The position numbers and the translations under genes are program-made. Shown one piece after another: positions 35,926 through 50,700 of a stretch of DNA of 64,000 nucleotides. Each line of letters opens with the position of its first letter. Within the stretch, counting starts at the first letter, position 1. Source of the DNA: Saturnia japonica (Eukaryota; Arthropoda; Insecta; Lepidoptera; Saturniidae); the NCBI GenBank assembly GCA_033032175.1, contig CM065307.1, positions 9,672,001 through 9,736,000 on the forward strand, in the 5' to 3' direction. The notes under the pieces were generated by a model. It was not told the origin of the DNA, searched no databases, and worked only from the letters and a program-made list of their open reading frames with translations.

Positions 35926-36178
35926 TACCATCACGCCTGTATTCTCCGAAGGGTTAGGCAGAGGTGTACATTTGTACATCCAAAGTTCGCCGAGTGTTTT
36001 TAGGTCCCATGTAAAAAGGGGCGAGCCTATTGCCATTAATCGGGCACGAAGCCAAACTCCGAGATGCTACTGAGAATTTCATAGGAAAAACCCAATAACA
36101 CTTTGCTCGACCTGGGATTCGAACCTCGCTCATTGCAGTCGCGCTTACGACCAGTAGGCTAACGAGGCTGTCAATCAT
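35926..36178 (-). mobile_element. tRNA-derived SINE, family B copy 1
   Basis: The minus strand begins with a tRNA-like head (CTCGTTAGCCTACTGGTCGT, then B box GGTTCGAATCCCAGG) and a body shared with 53545-53800 and 57470-57715 ('gttattgggtttttcctatg', 'agtttggcttcgtgcccg'). Confidence 0.7.
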
Positions 36179-36687
36179 ACTTGACATTATTATACAATCC
36201 TTATTAGATGCTTTCAGTGGCTATGTCGCTAAATATTATCGAATAAATTATCACTTTCCATAATATAAATCATTTCTTAAATCTCAATTATGTACTGAAT
36301 ATTTATACAAATATAATATTTGCCTACAAATATGTGACCTCAGTTTCAAATGTCATATTCAAACTATCTATATTCTAGTGTTCTTCAAACTGGTTTGTTT
36401 GGATACCGAGGAGTTGATTTTGAACTGAAATTGATTTAGGTAATAATAAAAAAGGTTAAGAAAGAACATAATGAAATAAATGAATTAGAATAGAATATTT
36501 ATTTATTTAACAGATCAAATAACGCATAAATAATTATGTTGACGACAGTAATAATTTAAACTGAGTTACAGTCGACAACGATTTATATTCTAATGAGTAA
36601 CATTAAAATAAGACAAAGTCAGAGAAAAATAAAAGAAGAAATAATTAAATTATTAAAACAATAGAACTAAGAAAATATGTGTTTCAG

Positions 36688-36726
36688 TGCGTGTGTGTGT
36701 GTGAGAGAGTGTAAATGTGTGTGCAC
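36688..36726. repeat. GT/GA microsatellite
   Basis: Alternating 'gcgtgtgtgtgtgtgagaga' followed by further TG-rich bases. Confidence 0.6.
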
Positions 36727-38629
36727 GCATAAGTTTAGTATTTAATATTATATGATTGAATAATTTAATAATTAATTTTGACTTCTTAAGAGCAGTACCT
36801 AGTACTATTCCATGATTTTATGGATGCTTATATTCAAAGAATTATTAAATAAAACTATCTTTACAAAGTGGAGGATTTATTATCAAGTACATCTCTCGTG
36901 AATTTAAAGTTACACTTTACAGTTAGGTTGGATTTTACAAAAGAATTTACTTATTATTTAATATATTCAAATTATACATTTTTATATTCATTATTTTACG
37001 ACCATAGGGAAAACAGTTTACACAGGTGTGCTATATTAAATATTCGTATTTAACTTACTGTAGCAAAACTTATTTAATCCTGAGACCACACCTGTGTGTA
37101 TCGAAACGACTATTCGCGGGAAAAGTTGCTAAACGTAGATGTGACAGGACCAAGTAATATCTGTAAGCGAAACTGACAATAGACATTGAAAGGATAGCTC
37201 AGATGGCAAGTATACGAATAAACATCGCACAGTGTGGTAACAGCAACAACATATAAAAACACGTAACAATTTTATCATATATTCCCGTTTTTATCATACA
37301 TATACAATTATTAATATAAAGACACACCACGCCGCATGTTAATAAATTTCCATTCGCTTATACAAAGTTATTTAAAAAACATAAGCATCAATCACGTCGT
37401 CTATAAATAATCTTTAACCCCAACCACATACCTATGTTTATACAAACAACTACAAAATCGAAGTAGCTTTTGTTCATTCGTCTGTATTATAGTATAACTT
37501 CGGTTGTGCGAAGTGATTTATTTATAAGTATATTGAATAATGCTGACTACAGTTCGGCCGCTGAAAGAACAACAGAAACGACTGTTTTAGCTTCACAAAG
37601 TGGCGGTCCATCACAACATTTGGGGTTGTTATTTTTTACCAGAGATATAAAAGCATAAATAAAGTTTTTTTAAACTTAAAATAGATAATATAGGTACTAT
37701 TCATTTTTCTAAAATACTATTTATTTTCAATCTCCGACGTTAACTACTTCATTTCTTGTACAAAAAGTAGTAAACCATAAATATGTGTAGCTACATTACT
37801 TATATATTTCTAGTAAGAAATAATATAATGGCCTGAGGAGCAGCACCAAACGCTTTTTTTAAGATTCCGAACCCGATTAACTTCTGTTTTTTATTTATCG
37901 ACAAAACACCGAGTTGTCAACTACTATAACCTCAAGACGGGCAGTTTGTTGAATTAAAACTATCACGTACGCCAACAAGGTTTCACGCAGATTTTATGCC
38001 AATGTTGTTATGAGGCAGTCGAGCATACTTTGAATTAATTTCAATAGAATGCGTAAGCCATCACACAACTTTTCAAACCAATTCATTCAATTTTGTTTTA
38101 GTGACCAAAATATTTGTGGCATCTTTGGGCCCTGAGGCGTACATTTCATAAAGACACTGCCCCTACCCTACCTAACTCAGATTGTTTATATGTAACATTA
38201 TTTAATTTATCTAATATTACTTTACGATTTACTTATTAATAATAACCAAGAAATTTTTAAATCATAAATCAGCTCCACCTGTCATGTGAAAATAGTATCA
38301 TCGATACAGAACAACGCTTCTCATAGAAAGAGCAAATCTTTGCATTGCTCTGCGCTAGCGGCGCGCGGCGTTGAGTACCCCGGTAAAGACACAAACTATC
38401 CGCGTCTAAATGTTTATATGTGTGCTCTCGTGATCATGCGGATTTAATGGGTGTGCGTTCTATTATGCTACAAATAATGCACACAACCGCACAGAGTAGA
38501 CAATGTCTCTTTTACAACACGAAAAATTACGACATCGCATAACTAAATATTCTTACTGTCTGCAAACCTATTTCGCCCCCTAATTATACAAGTATATACA
38601 TGGTCCGTTACAAATATTTTATATTTTTA

Positions 38630-38635
38630 TTTATT
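38630..38635 (-). terminator. Candidate MED14 poly(A) signal
   Basis: AATAAA on the minus strand, about 90 bp past the MED14 stop, overlapping a second AATAAA at 38626-38631. Well placed for a short 3' UTR. Confidence 0.55.
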
Positions 38636-38726
38636 TAATTCGGTAACCTATTATTGTTAATAGCGTGGGGAACAGTGTGGTGTGTTACATGAGAGTGGCG
38701 TGGAGCGACGCGAGCGGATGCAGTCG

Positions 38727-41700
38727 CTATGGAGGCTGCGGCTGCGGCGCGGCCGGCGCGTCTTGCGGTAATGTGAAGTTAGTCAGCAAGTCTCGTACCG
38801 CCGGCCACAGTGTGCACTCAGAATGCGACTGATTGAACTCGTTGAAACTGCACCATACGATATTCATCAATACAAACGTACTTTCAAACCCACATTAAAA
38901 TTCATAATATCCTTAAGATTTCTAGAGTGATTTTTGTTTTGTTACGCCAAAAAAGAATACATTTTATGTTCGTTCACACACAATCGGTTGAACTTTTATA
39001 TCATTGCCGGATTTAAAAGTGTACAACCCACAATACGTCGTATGACACCAGTGTTGTAGATGAACAGCACATAAAGATATGTATTTATTTAAAATGTATA
39101 TTACAACTTGCATCATCATACATTTTTATAAAATTTTACTGCCAACTATTAATAAAGTGTTAGGTAATTTCACATCAACAGTAAACGAAAATTGAACAGA
39201 TACATTTTTGATAATGAACTTACCGTTTGAGATGAAGACTGACAGCAATGAGATGTGGTTGCGCGTTCTGTTTGTCCGCGAGCTGCGTCACGTTCTGTTG
39301 CATGTCGTATACCAACGGCAACACGAGTTGTGTGTCGACGCGGCTCAAACAAATCTGCATGAAAAAGTATAATTAAGAACAAAGATGTAAATAAAACTAA
39401 GTTACTTAAGTAAAAGATAATTTTAAGTGAATTAACGAAAAATAAACGTATGGAATTATAAGGTAAATCGACAATCGTTTATTGAATTAGAGTTTTATTA
39501 TAAAGCCAATGTTTTGGCACAGTAAAAGTACTAAATTTGATGGCAAGGTTTAGTATTCATCACGACAAAAAGAACAGACAGAAAGAAAAACACATATAAG
39601 AGAACTAACTAAGGTAAAGGATGCAACAACAAACATATACAGATTAAAAAAGAAATAAACAGTTCATCTTATAAGAGACAAAGACAAATGGAATAAATCC
39701 ATTACACTTTGGTATCCCAGAGAAATATAGTTAGACATAAGGATATGGGAAGATGGGATTCTCGAACTTACAGGTAGAAAATGGGTTTATGTTGGCGAAA
39801 GACGAAGAAGTGGAAATCATTGGAGGAAAGGCCTTTGCCATAAGGCAAACAAACATTGATATAAAATTAATTGCAACAATAATGAAAAAAAAAATTATGT
39901 TAAATCATCTGAAATTATTATTATTATAAGTTTTTATCCCAGATATAGCCCGCTAATTATTATCTTATTATATAAACTGACTGAATTTAATATTGATTAA
40001 TTCTCAAGGGCGACTCACAAAGAATAAAATCTTATGTTTAGCGAGCAACACAGCTGGCTGTCCCGCCGGTACGATGGGCGGCGCAGTGGGCGGAATGCGC
40101 AGCGCCCACTGCAGCTGCCAGAGCAGGGCGGGACCGGGCGTGCCGGAGCCGGGAGGCACGGTCGCCGCGGCCCCCGCGAGGTCCGCACGCATCAGCGCAA
40201 CCAGAGAAGGCAGCGCGGCAGACGGTGCACCCCACCAGCGCGCCCAACCCTGTAGCGCTGTCGCACGGTACGGAGCTATCGCAACACGCTGCTCGAAAAA
40301 CTTCTCCATCACCTGTCACAATTTGTAACATAATGTAATGAAAATTTTATGAACAAATTACAACATGAGGATGGCTATGAAGCGTAGTTAGGTCGTTAAC
40401 AATACTGTACTAAAATGTAAAGAAAAGAAAACACTACAGCACTCCATAGTTAAAGTTACGGACTAACATGCTTAAACACCTATTTTAAAAGTAGAAAGTA
40501 GAGAAATAGACGCTTGCGGCTAGTGTCTGTATGGCGGTAGTGCTACTTCAGTAGATCCTTGCACAGGTTCTACAACTCCCAGCTAGTATATGTAAATACC
40601 TGCAAATCTTCAGAGGACCAGGTGTCTTTGTGATCGGGCAACGGAGTTAGGTGCAAGTGCAGCGACTGCATATGCTGCGGATGTAGAGTCACTCGCGCCG
40701 CTAGTCCTGCGCTCTCGCACCGAAACGTCACACTCAACGTTTCCGCTGACACCAACGTCAACTGCGTAACAATTACATACTTATATATATATAATACCAT
40801 TTTCATTTCTTTATTTTCTCGATGACAGCTCCTGTGAAAACTTGAACGAGCGTCTTTTTTATATTATGTTTGCTTATTTTATAAAAATATGACGTTTACA
40901 AACGTGCAAGCTTATACCAGAGTCGGAGAAACTGATAGGGATGGAACTATATCGATAAACGTAACACGATAACAGACCCGATATTTTTTTTACAAAATGT
41001 AAGAAACTAAACTACTACCGGATACTTTTGTACAAATTTATTAACTAATATTATATTTCATTACAAGATGTTACACGTATTAATTCTTGATTGATAATGC
41101 CAACTTCTTCAAAATTTTCGAAGCTGTTGTAAAATAAGTAGGTATAGGTAGGTACTCGACAATGAAACGAAATAATTATAACGACAGGTAATCTTTATTT
41201 ATTTATTTTAATCAAAATCTGATGAATCGTCACTACTTATTTCATATCGATATTCATTCAGATCGATATCATTACTTATTTGGTCACAACACTACAACTA
41301 TCAAATTAGAACTCTCATCAAGAAAATAAAGAAATGGAAATAGTATACATTGTATCACAATCGTATTCTATCAGACACGATCCATGTTATATTTAATTAT
41401 TATTTTTTATAGTAGCCTGGCAAATTGACGGCACTGTCTTTGATGGAAAGTCACAGTACAATCCTAACAGTAACGGCGACCTACCGACAGATCCTAATCC
41501 ATCGACTTTCGCGGCTGTCTTACCGGCCTGCGAATATTTAACTGGATATGCACAGGCTGATCCCGAAACGCGACACGTAAAAGCGAGTCATTAAGGCGGA
41601 CTTTTTACCACATGCATGGTGTCGCGACCAAATCGGGCAAAACACCCCTACCACCTCGCTGTCGCCATTTCCTCGTTCGTTGTACGGCAGGGTGCACCAC

Positions 41701-44700
41701 GTGCTAATGAATTTGACTGGGGCGTCTCATTGTGAAGGTGTAATTCGACATCCCTTACACCCCTAAACTATACCTCCCCCTAATACTATTTAGTGTCCAA
41801 TTCTTGTATATATTGTATGTAATTGGTTTCTCGGAAACTGTTCCAACGATTTGGATGAAACTTTATATTTAGAAAATGTTTTACATTCCAAGTTTACCTA
41901 GATAAGCGTTTTTCTTTCTTTGATTAAACACTGAGCGCAGCTCTATTGCCCTGATATTATATAATAAGAAATACAAATATTAGGATGATAACTTTAACAC
42001 ACATTTTTATAAAGATATCTGTGGTAGCACCTGTGTGTAACCTCTATATCTATATCTATCTATTTACAAATATTGCCAAAGTATCCTGGTACTTCACCAA
42101 CACAGAAATTCACAAACATTTGCATATGTAGGTACTTCTTTAAAATATCGGAATCGTCATGAAAGCACGAAAACAAACTAGCAAAACAGGTGACTGGTTG
42201 CAGCTATAACAAAACAGCGAAACGGAACAGAGGGATCATCAACACATCTGCTAATAGTGCAACTGATTGCAGATAAAAAACCCACAGGAAAAAAAGCAAT
42301 ATTTGGACAAAATTGTATATTGGAATTTTTAGTCATGGTAAATCAAGACAAAGATCTATCTCGAGATTCATAATTTAAATAACGCATAATAAAGTTCGTT
42401 AATAGTAAATACATACAAACTCTTCAGTCTGCACGAATCGTTGCAGTGTTCGCTTCATATAGACGCAGGCGAGGAACCGTTGCAGGGGCGCGAGGGGCGG
42501 GCCAGGGGGCGCTCCGGGAGGCGGCTCGCTCGCGGTGCACAATAACTCCAGTTTGCTGATCGGCAGCGGAGTGGCAACGTACCCGCTCCACGACCGGCAC
42601 GTGCCAGCACGACCGCTTGCACTTGATGAACTCGCCTGTGGACCTGCCAGGAACCTCGCATGCGGTCACGAGTCGTTGACACAAATCGACGGTTCTTCAT
42701 CTTATTTATTGGAAACGTATGTTTATACACAATCATACAAATGTCACATGCATAGGATATTTTTCTAATCTTCATAGTTTAAACAACGCTTTAACAATGT
42801 GGTGGCAACCACCACTCACACACTGGGTGTGATATTCTACCTCTGTAGATCAAGTGGACTGTATATTTTTAAACTGGTTGGAAGTAGATATCACACAAAA
42901 TAACTGCCGAACATGGTATACTATAACCGGGACGAAGGCTCACTTACCTTTCCGCCGATGTAGCCACCGATGATATTAATTCAAGAGATCCAGGCTCCAA
43001 ATGCGTTTTTCCAAGCCGAAATACACACAGCACCTTTAGGTATGCACTATACCGCCGAAACAATTACAAGTGTGTCGTGAGACGTTAGCCGCCGCACCGG
43101 TATCCGTCCGAGTCCCACGAGCAAGTGACCAGTCATCTCCGATTTTTATTGTGGGGGGTAATTTAAGAACAAAAATAATTTTGCATACCCCCAACCAATT
43201 TATTAGCCCGAACAAACAATATGGTGGCTCTTTTGTTAAAACCGTTCAAGGAGTTTTCGTAGCAACTTAAAATTCATGCTACTAGTTATCTATATGAACT
43301 ATAATTTTATAAATCTAAGAGTTTGTTTTGTTTGAACGCGCTAATTTCTGGAACTACCAGTCAGCAGATTAGAAAAATTATTTTTGCATTATAAGGCGAT
43401 AAAACGTCACGCCACAACCATAGGCCGGAACAGTAACCAAATACGTCACGTAATCTGGCAATCTGTAGTCAAGTATGGAAAGTGAAAATAGCGAACACCG
43501 AATGCACCCGGCATTGGTGGCGCGGCGCCACGGCGGCGCTATGGCGAATTAGTCGAATAACTTTAACACGGGTGATACCGTTAGGCACACCTAGTTATTT
43601 ATGATTCACTTCACTTGAGTACAATAACAAAACTATCATGCTAAACCCCATTAATATATTACATAATATAAGGCAAACCACAACATGGTAGATAAAAATA
43701 CCGCCAAAATTGTACACGACGGCTTTTGGCTAGCTTGTACGTGATTTAACCTCAATCATCAACACGAATAAAGAATTTATTAAAAAATACAAGTGTACCT
43801 TTGTGGTCGATATGATGCCTGGGTGAAGGATGGTGTGAGCCGGGCGAGGGTCGCGGCAGGGAGGGCGAGGCAGGCCACGTGGTGAAGGGTGACGTCGGCG
43901 GCGGATGCGGAGACGCGGCGGCCGCGTGCGGTGACGGTGCTAGAGGAGACGCGGGCGATGCAGACACGCCCGCACCGCAGCCGCCCCCCGACCCACCACC
44001 CGCGCCTGCACCGCTCGGCGGTGACGTCAAGTTGAACGACCCACTAGCCATCTAAAAATAATACTATATTACTCAATACATAACAGATAATAGTAGGCAA
44101 CTAGACAATTTTTCAAAAATCGTTAATTAATTGTATCATTGTGGATTTATAAGGTTAGAAGAAATACAATTTCACATAAATAACGCAGTATAATTTAAGT
44201 ACTTAAAATAACGTCTAAGCGTTTGCATGTTTAAGAGGATTTCAAAAGACATAAACATTTTGTGCCACTTATCACGAAACCAAAGCTTTTTTATTTTAAA
44301 ATAAGCCATAAAGTATATATAACTTTAAAATTAAAATATGGAAAAAAATATATTTTATAATTATCTGACCTGGTGTGCAGGTGACGCCGGGTGAGGAGTG
44401 ACCGGGGCAGAGTGCGGTGTGTGCGGTTGCGGAGGTGTCAAAGGCGCTGGGAAACGGAGACCTCCTGCACAGACATTACTGTCGTCAACAACAAACACTT
44501 CAACAATACAGTGTCAGTGCGTTTACACAAATATTTTCGGTACCACTGTCGCACGCGGCGTGCGCATTAAGAAATTCTAGTTTGAAAGTACCTAAGTACA
44601 CCCGCTCTACACGGGCGGGGGTAGGTTCAGGTTCAAGTGCAGTGTAAATGAAACTCAATCTATCACTGGTAGGGCCATCTGTCCAATGACTTTACACGGT

Positions 44701-47700
44701 GAATGGTCTTGGAGTAAGCACTACGGTTGCAATGACCTCCAAGGCAAGTCTAGGGAGTTATCCTTCACGTGGTTGCCGCCTGTTATTGGTCTGTATAGGT
44801 CGGATACAGACACAACCGAAACCCCTAGTCGAACCTTCCCCTCTTTCTATCCGTCACCTATCCATATTCCATCTTTCCCTTCTTAATCCGCTGCAGAGTA
44901 TCAGTAGCTGTGCTCTGCGGACCGAGCCTCACAAAAATAAGTTGAGACTTGGGAGACTCTTCTAGATTCTACAGCTACCCACGTGTTTGTGCCGTGCGTG
45001 GAGACCCGTACGCAGAGATGAAGGGATCCTGGAGTGCTGAGCCACCAGTGGCTAGGGTAGTATATAGGTACGGGTGACAACACGCCTCTTTGGCCCGAAT
45101 TTTCTTGCCAAACGGGAGGTCCCGGAGGAGCCAATCGGGATCAATCGGCTGTGGTTATCGTCAGAGATAGCCTGGCTAGGCTTGGGATATGTGCGGTGGA
45201 CAGTCGGCGGTGCACGGAACTTGTGGTGAGCCATCGGTTGGTACCTTCCAACCAGGTGGCAGCCGCATACTTCTTTGTGTCGTTTAGGCTCGTCTAGCTG
45301 CTGTTTCCTGGACCCAATATCTCTAGTGGTAGGTCCTGACGGACGGGTACTTCTGATGCTCGGACGTCCCCTACTGCGGGCTCCCTGGAGGGTGGGACGC
45401 CGCTGGAGACGAATTACAAATCCTTTAAAACAATAATGGAAAATAAAAAGGAAACCAAAGGGAAGAGGGCTGCGCCTGAGGGTGCGCCTGTCCCGATAAA
45501 CAACACTCAGGCTGCAAATGCGCCACAACAACAACAACAACAACAAGACAGGGCTGCGTCTAAGGATGCGCCTACATATCTAGACCTAAACACCCTTAGG
45601 GATGCCATGCCAGCAACGACCTCGCAAGAGGGACCAGTTTGGCAAATGACGACCAAGAAGGGAAAAACCATCAACAAGCCAACCAGCAAAGGTAAACGTG
45701 CGCAAGCGCGAACCGAAGCTGGGAGGGTAAAGAAGGCAGACCTGCTCAGGAAGCAGCTACCTGAGGGTGCTGCTGCGACCGGGCCTAAGGCCCGTCGATG
45801 CAAGCGCGGCAAGTAGAAAGCTGCTGAAGTGTCAAAACCACTGACACCCGTAGTCGAAGTATGCGTGCGAGGTTTCGTCCCAATGCGACGTAAAGGCCGC
45901 AGGGGCAGGCACCGCAGAAAAGGCTGAGCAGGTTAGCCAACCCGTGACAAAGCGTGTTGTACAGCCCCGACGGTCGCGAGGAAAACGGTCTGGAAAGGCG
46001 AAGCGACGACCAGATGTCAGCTCTGGGGAGACCTCTGGTCAAACCATGCCCTCCAACAAAAGGGCTCGTCCCGACGAGACTATGTCTCCGAAGGGTGAGA
46101 GCAAACGTCTCAGGTTTGAGCCTAGCACTTCCAGCAAGCGCCCGAACACAAGCTACGCCGACGTCAGCAAGACCAATGACCTCTGCGTAGCAGTTATGAT
46201 CCAGCCGTTTCGTGATCTTACTGCGGAACAGGCAGAAGAAATCAAAAAGAGCCTGGTGACCAAATTGCTAAATATGGTCAGCCCGTCTAGCTCAGCGACA
46301 CCAGACTTCATACCAGCCTTCCGTGGGAAGCCGTTCTTCAGCGAAGGGTTCCTGAAGATGTGGTGCGAGAATGATCTCGCCCTCAACTGGCTTCACAAAA
46401 CCATCGCAAGTACCCCATCACCAGTACCCGGAACTGGACTAGTTGTCAAAGGACAGGCAGACATCCCCCGTAGGGTGAAGTGCGCCATGTTCGTACCCGA
46501 CTGGTCCAAAGATGTTGACACACTGCGGAGACTGCTCATTGGGCAGAATCCGTGGTACCACCTCAACACCTGGGCACTTTACAACGCCCAAACAAGAGAG
46601 GACGGCGTCTTCCTCGTACTTGGGATCCCGGCTGCGGAGAACCCTATAATACTAGAGAGAAGACGCCGCGTGGCCTACTCGGTAGACTGCGTCTACATCA
46701 GGTTCTTTGGAGAGATTGGAGGCCTAAAAAATGTGCCACCAGGATTCCCAGAACCGAACATACAACACACTACACAAGCTGTAGCTAACCCAACCATGGA
46801 GGTGGAGGAATCGCTGGCTCTAGAGCAAAGTGAAGCCGAAACCACCAAGGAGGATAACACAGTTCCTCAAGCGCGACGCATCAGCACGGCCATTAGGCTA
46901 TGCGAAGCTGTCGCCGCAGCATCCTCCAGGAGTGCCAGCAGTGGTGCGCCGGAGAGTGAGACTACCACTTGCTTCCTTACATCATCCCCGACCCACCATT
47001 AAGGTAATACAGACCAACCTCCAGCACAAGCAACTCGCGGCGGCTACCCTGCGTCGGCAGCTGGAGGTGAACAACGAGACCATCGCCCTGATTCAGGAGC
47101 TGTGGATCGGGAAGGACAGGATTTGTGGTCTCTCTAACATCGGTGGTAAGATCCTTCTGGACACAACTGTAAGTAATCCACGCACTTGTGTCTATGTGCC
47201 AAGAAATCTAACGACTGTACTAATCAATGAATTCTGTTCCAGAGATCTGACTGTTATTAGACTCGGGGGTGGAATGAGCAACCAGCTACCAGAGCTGGTC
47301 CTCGCATCTGCCTACCTGCCGGGTGATGCTGAGGTCCCAACGCCAGAGTTGGCTGCCCTTATTCAACACTGCGAAGGGGAAGGACTTAAGCTGGTTATCT
47401 CAGCGGATACCAACTCACACCATCCCCTTTGGGGTTGTGACACCTCAAACCTGAGAGGTGAACAACTTATAAACTTTCTATTCTCTACTAACCTTCAAAT
47501 CATGAACATAGGTTCGGAACCGACCTTTGTCACTTCGAGGGCTCAAACCATCATAGACGTTACTTTCGCATCGGAAAGGGCATCAAACTTCATTAAGGAT
47601 TGGCGAGTATCCAATGAGGTTTCCTATTCCGATCATAGATGGATTGAATATAGCCTATATGTAGACGTGCCTTCACCAGAACCGACTCGCAATCCACGTA

Positions 47701-50700
47701 AGACCGATCGCGTCTCATACAAAAAGCTGGTGGAGATGGAATTAAATAAGTACGGAAACCCACCACCGTACACTGATACGGAAGGTATAGAAATTCATCT
47801 AAATAAACTTACATCAACAATAATAGAGTGTTACGAAAAAACGTGCCCTCTTACAAAGCAATCCGCCAATGCTAAAAGGAGGGACGGCTGGTGGGGCCCC
47901 GAACTTGAGCGCTTACGTAGCAAAGTTCGAAAACTTTTTAACCATGCGAAGAACACCAGGAAAGAACAAGACTGGAATGCTTACAAGGAGATACAACGCC
48001 AATTTAAATACCATATACGACAACGCAAACGCGAGTCGTGGCGAAGCTTCTGTACCAACATTGAATCAAACAGTCAGGCAGCCAGAGTCAAAAATATACT
48101 CGCAGGCGAGCCCAACCGATCATTGGGGTCACTTAAGAAACCTGACAACACCTACACGAAATCCGATATAGAGACATGTGAACTCCTTCTCCAAACCCAC
48201 TTCCCGGGTTGTCTACTAAGTGCCGACCAATGCTGGAGCGACGGTTCGGTAGGAGAGCGCATAGAACTGGATTGGATAACTGCCCGTAACATTGTCCAAC
48301 AAGATAAGTTATTGTGGGCAATAAACAGCTTCCTTCCATATAAAGCACCCGGTTTGGATAGTATCTTCCCCGGGCTTTTAAGATGGTGCGATAAGGCAAT
48401 TGCAGCACACCTGCTAATAATTTTCCAGAGCTGCATTGCCTTTCGATACACACCCAAACAGTGGAGGGAAGTAAAGGTAGTATTTATTATACCCAAACTA
48501 GGCAGAAGTGACTAAACACAGACAAAATCTTTCAGACCCATTAGTCTCACGTCCTTTATTTTAAAGACCCTAGAGAGACTCTGTGATAGAGAAATAAGGG
48601 ATAACATCCATATGGGCAAACCACTTCACTGCCAACAACATGCCTATACTGTATGTAAATCAACAGAATCTGCATTACATAACGCAGTCTCACGTATTGA
48701 ATATGCTCTATCACGTAAATTATCAACCCTAGGCTCTTTTATTGATATTGAAGAGGCCTTTGACAAAACAACTTTTAACAGCATCAGCCATACCCTTTCA
48801 AGACATGGAGTAAATCCAACGCTTAGAAGTTGGATTGATAACATGCTTCGATATAGAGCGGTCCAGGTTACAGTGAATACAACCACCAGAGGTATTGCGG
48901 TTAGGGGGTGACCCCAGGGGGGAGTACTCTCGCCACTACTCTGGAATTTGGTTGTAAACGAACTCATCACTGGCCTGAACAAAAACAGTTATTATACTGT
49001 AGGCTATGCTGATGATCTAGCAATTTTACTCAGTGGGTCACATGAAGGCACACTCTGCGATTTGATGAGGGGTGCCTTCCGCATAGTAGAAAATTGGTGT
49101 AAAAAAACAGGAACTCACTGTTAATCCGTCGAAAACGGAACTAGTGTTGTTCACTAACAAACGCAAATTGAGTAACTTTGTTTTACCAAAGTTATTCGGC
49201 ACTGACCTAGCACTAGTAGCTGAAGTCAAATACCTAGGCGTAATTTTAGACAGCAAGCTACTGTGGATTAAACACCTGGAGAATAAACTAAATAAGGCCT
49301 GCATTACATTCTGGCAATGTAAAAGATTACTGGGCAAGAAATGGGGTCTATCTCCAAAGATTACCCACTGGCTTTATACTACCGTAATTCGACCGACCGT
49401 TACCTATGGTGCAGTGGTTTGGTGGCCTAGGACCGAACTAAGCACAGTCAGACGAAAGCTGCAGCAATTCCAACGATTGGCTTACTCAGCTATAACCGGC
49501 TGCATGCGCACCACGCCAACAACAGCCCTGGAAGTTATTCTCGGCATGCCACCCTTAGATCTGTTTATACAACAGGAGGCCGCGGTATCAGCAATACGAA
49601 TGACAAATCTGGGACTGTGGGGCAATCCGAATGGACCACACACAAGAATTTTAAAGAAGGCTATCATGTACGAACCTCTGATAGGCTCTCCGTGTGATAG
49701 GATCCTAAAGAAACATATCTTCAACAGAAAGTACTCGATAGAACTATGCGAAGAAAAACAGGAGTAATCCGGCATAAACGAGGTTTCGCATATATACAGA
49801 TGGTTCAAAAACTGATACAGGAACAGGCGCCGGGGTATTTTCTTGTGATCTAAACATTAAAATATCATTAGCTTTAGGGCCCACACAGTTCCATCTTCCA
49901 ATGTGAATGTGTAGCCATTACTGAGGCGGCAAACGCAGTGCTGAACAGGAAAATAGAGAACCACAATATAAGAATTCTCTCCGACAGCACTGCAGTCTTA
50001 CGAGCTCTGGAGAGTAACATACACGACTCTGGGCTTATAAATAAGTGTCACAAAGTACTGGAAAGGGTTACAACTAACAACAAAGTAACCCTACAGTGGA
50101 TTAAAGGACACAGCGTATCACTGGGCAATGACGCAGCAGATGAACTGGCAAAGAGAGGTTCCGGCACTCTGCGGATGGGTCCTTTACCCATATTGCCTCT
50201 GCCGTTCAGCCTGATTCGCTCGTGGCTGCGTCAAAGAACAACAGAATCACATAAAGATCAATGAACAACAGCCAGTGACTGTAGACAGTCGAGGGAGACA
50301 CTGCCCATCCCTGAACCGCGATTGTGCGGCGACTTCTTGGTCTTAATAGAAGTGATCTACGTGTTATGGTAGGCACTATAACTGGCCATTGTTCACTTAA
50401 CAAACACCTTTATGTTCTAGGTGTAACTGACAGTCCCATGTGCAGAGCATGCATGGAGGGCGAAGAAACCGCTACCCACGTTGTCCTGAAATGCGCGGGA
50501 GTTGCAACCTAACGGGCGAAAACCCTCAAAAACCCGAAGTCACTTCGAGAAGCCTGTGAATGCCCCAGGAGGCTTCTGTGCTTCTGGTCGGAATGGGCTG
50601 GCTGGAATAGCCAGTCGGAATATCTTCGCACAATGGACCTAGGAAGAGTCTAAGTGCGGACAAGTAGAGCCCACATAACATAACATAACATAACCCGCTC

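Larger units (their letters stand above)
34222..38629. other. Intergenic region between SLC6 start and MED14 end
   Basis: Holds the SLC6 5' flank (an in-frame TAG lies upstream of its ATG), a retroposon with target duplication (35442-35774), a SINE (35926-36178) and a GT-rich microsatellite (36688-36726). The rest is AT-rich with no supported exon. Confidence 0.5.
44613..50692 (+). mobile_element. Near full-length non-LTR retrotransposon (RNase H-bearing, LOA/I-like)
   Basis: A 6,080-bp insert is flanked by ACCCGCTCTACAC at 44600-44612 and 50693-50705, a 13-bp target duplication. It has a GC-rich 5' UTR (44613-45435), an ORF1 region (45436-47002), an ORF2 region (46830 to about 50510) and a CATAA-type tandem tail (50672-50692) instead of poly(A). 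ORF2 domain order is endonuclease, reverse transcriptase, RNase H, CCHC finger. The RNase H and the RT wording (HAYTVCKSTESALHNAVSRI) suggest the LOA or I group rather than Jockey or RTE; that is a judgement from memory. Stops and frameshifts make it dead. It lies sense-opposed to MED14, 149 bp from exon 44464-44370. Confidence 0.9.

Noticed and set aside
45052..45546. 164-codon minus-strand open frame in the LINE 5' region
   Set aside because: Lies antisense in a GC-rich untranslated region; no homology seen.
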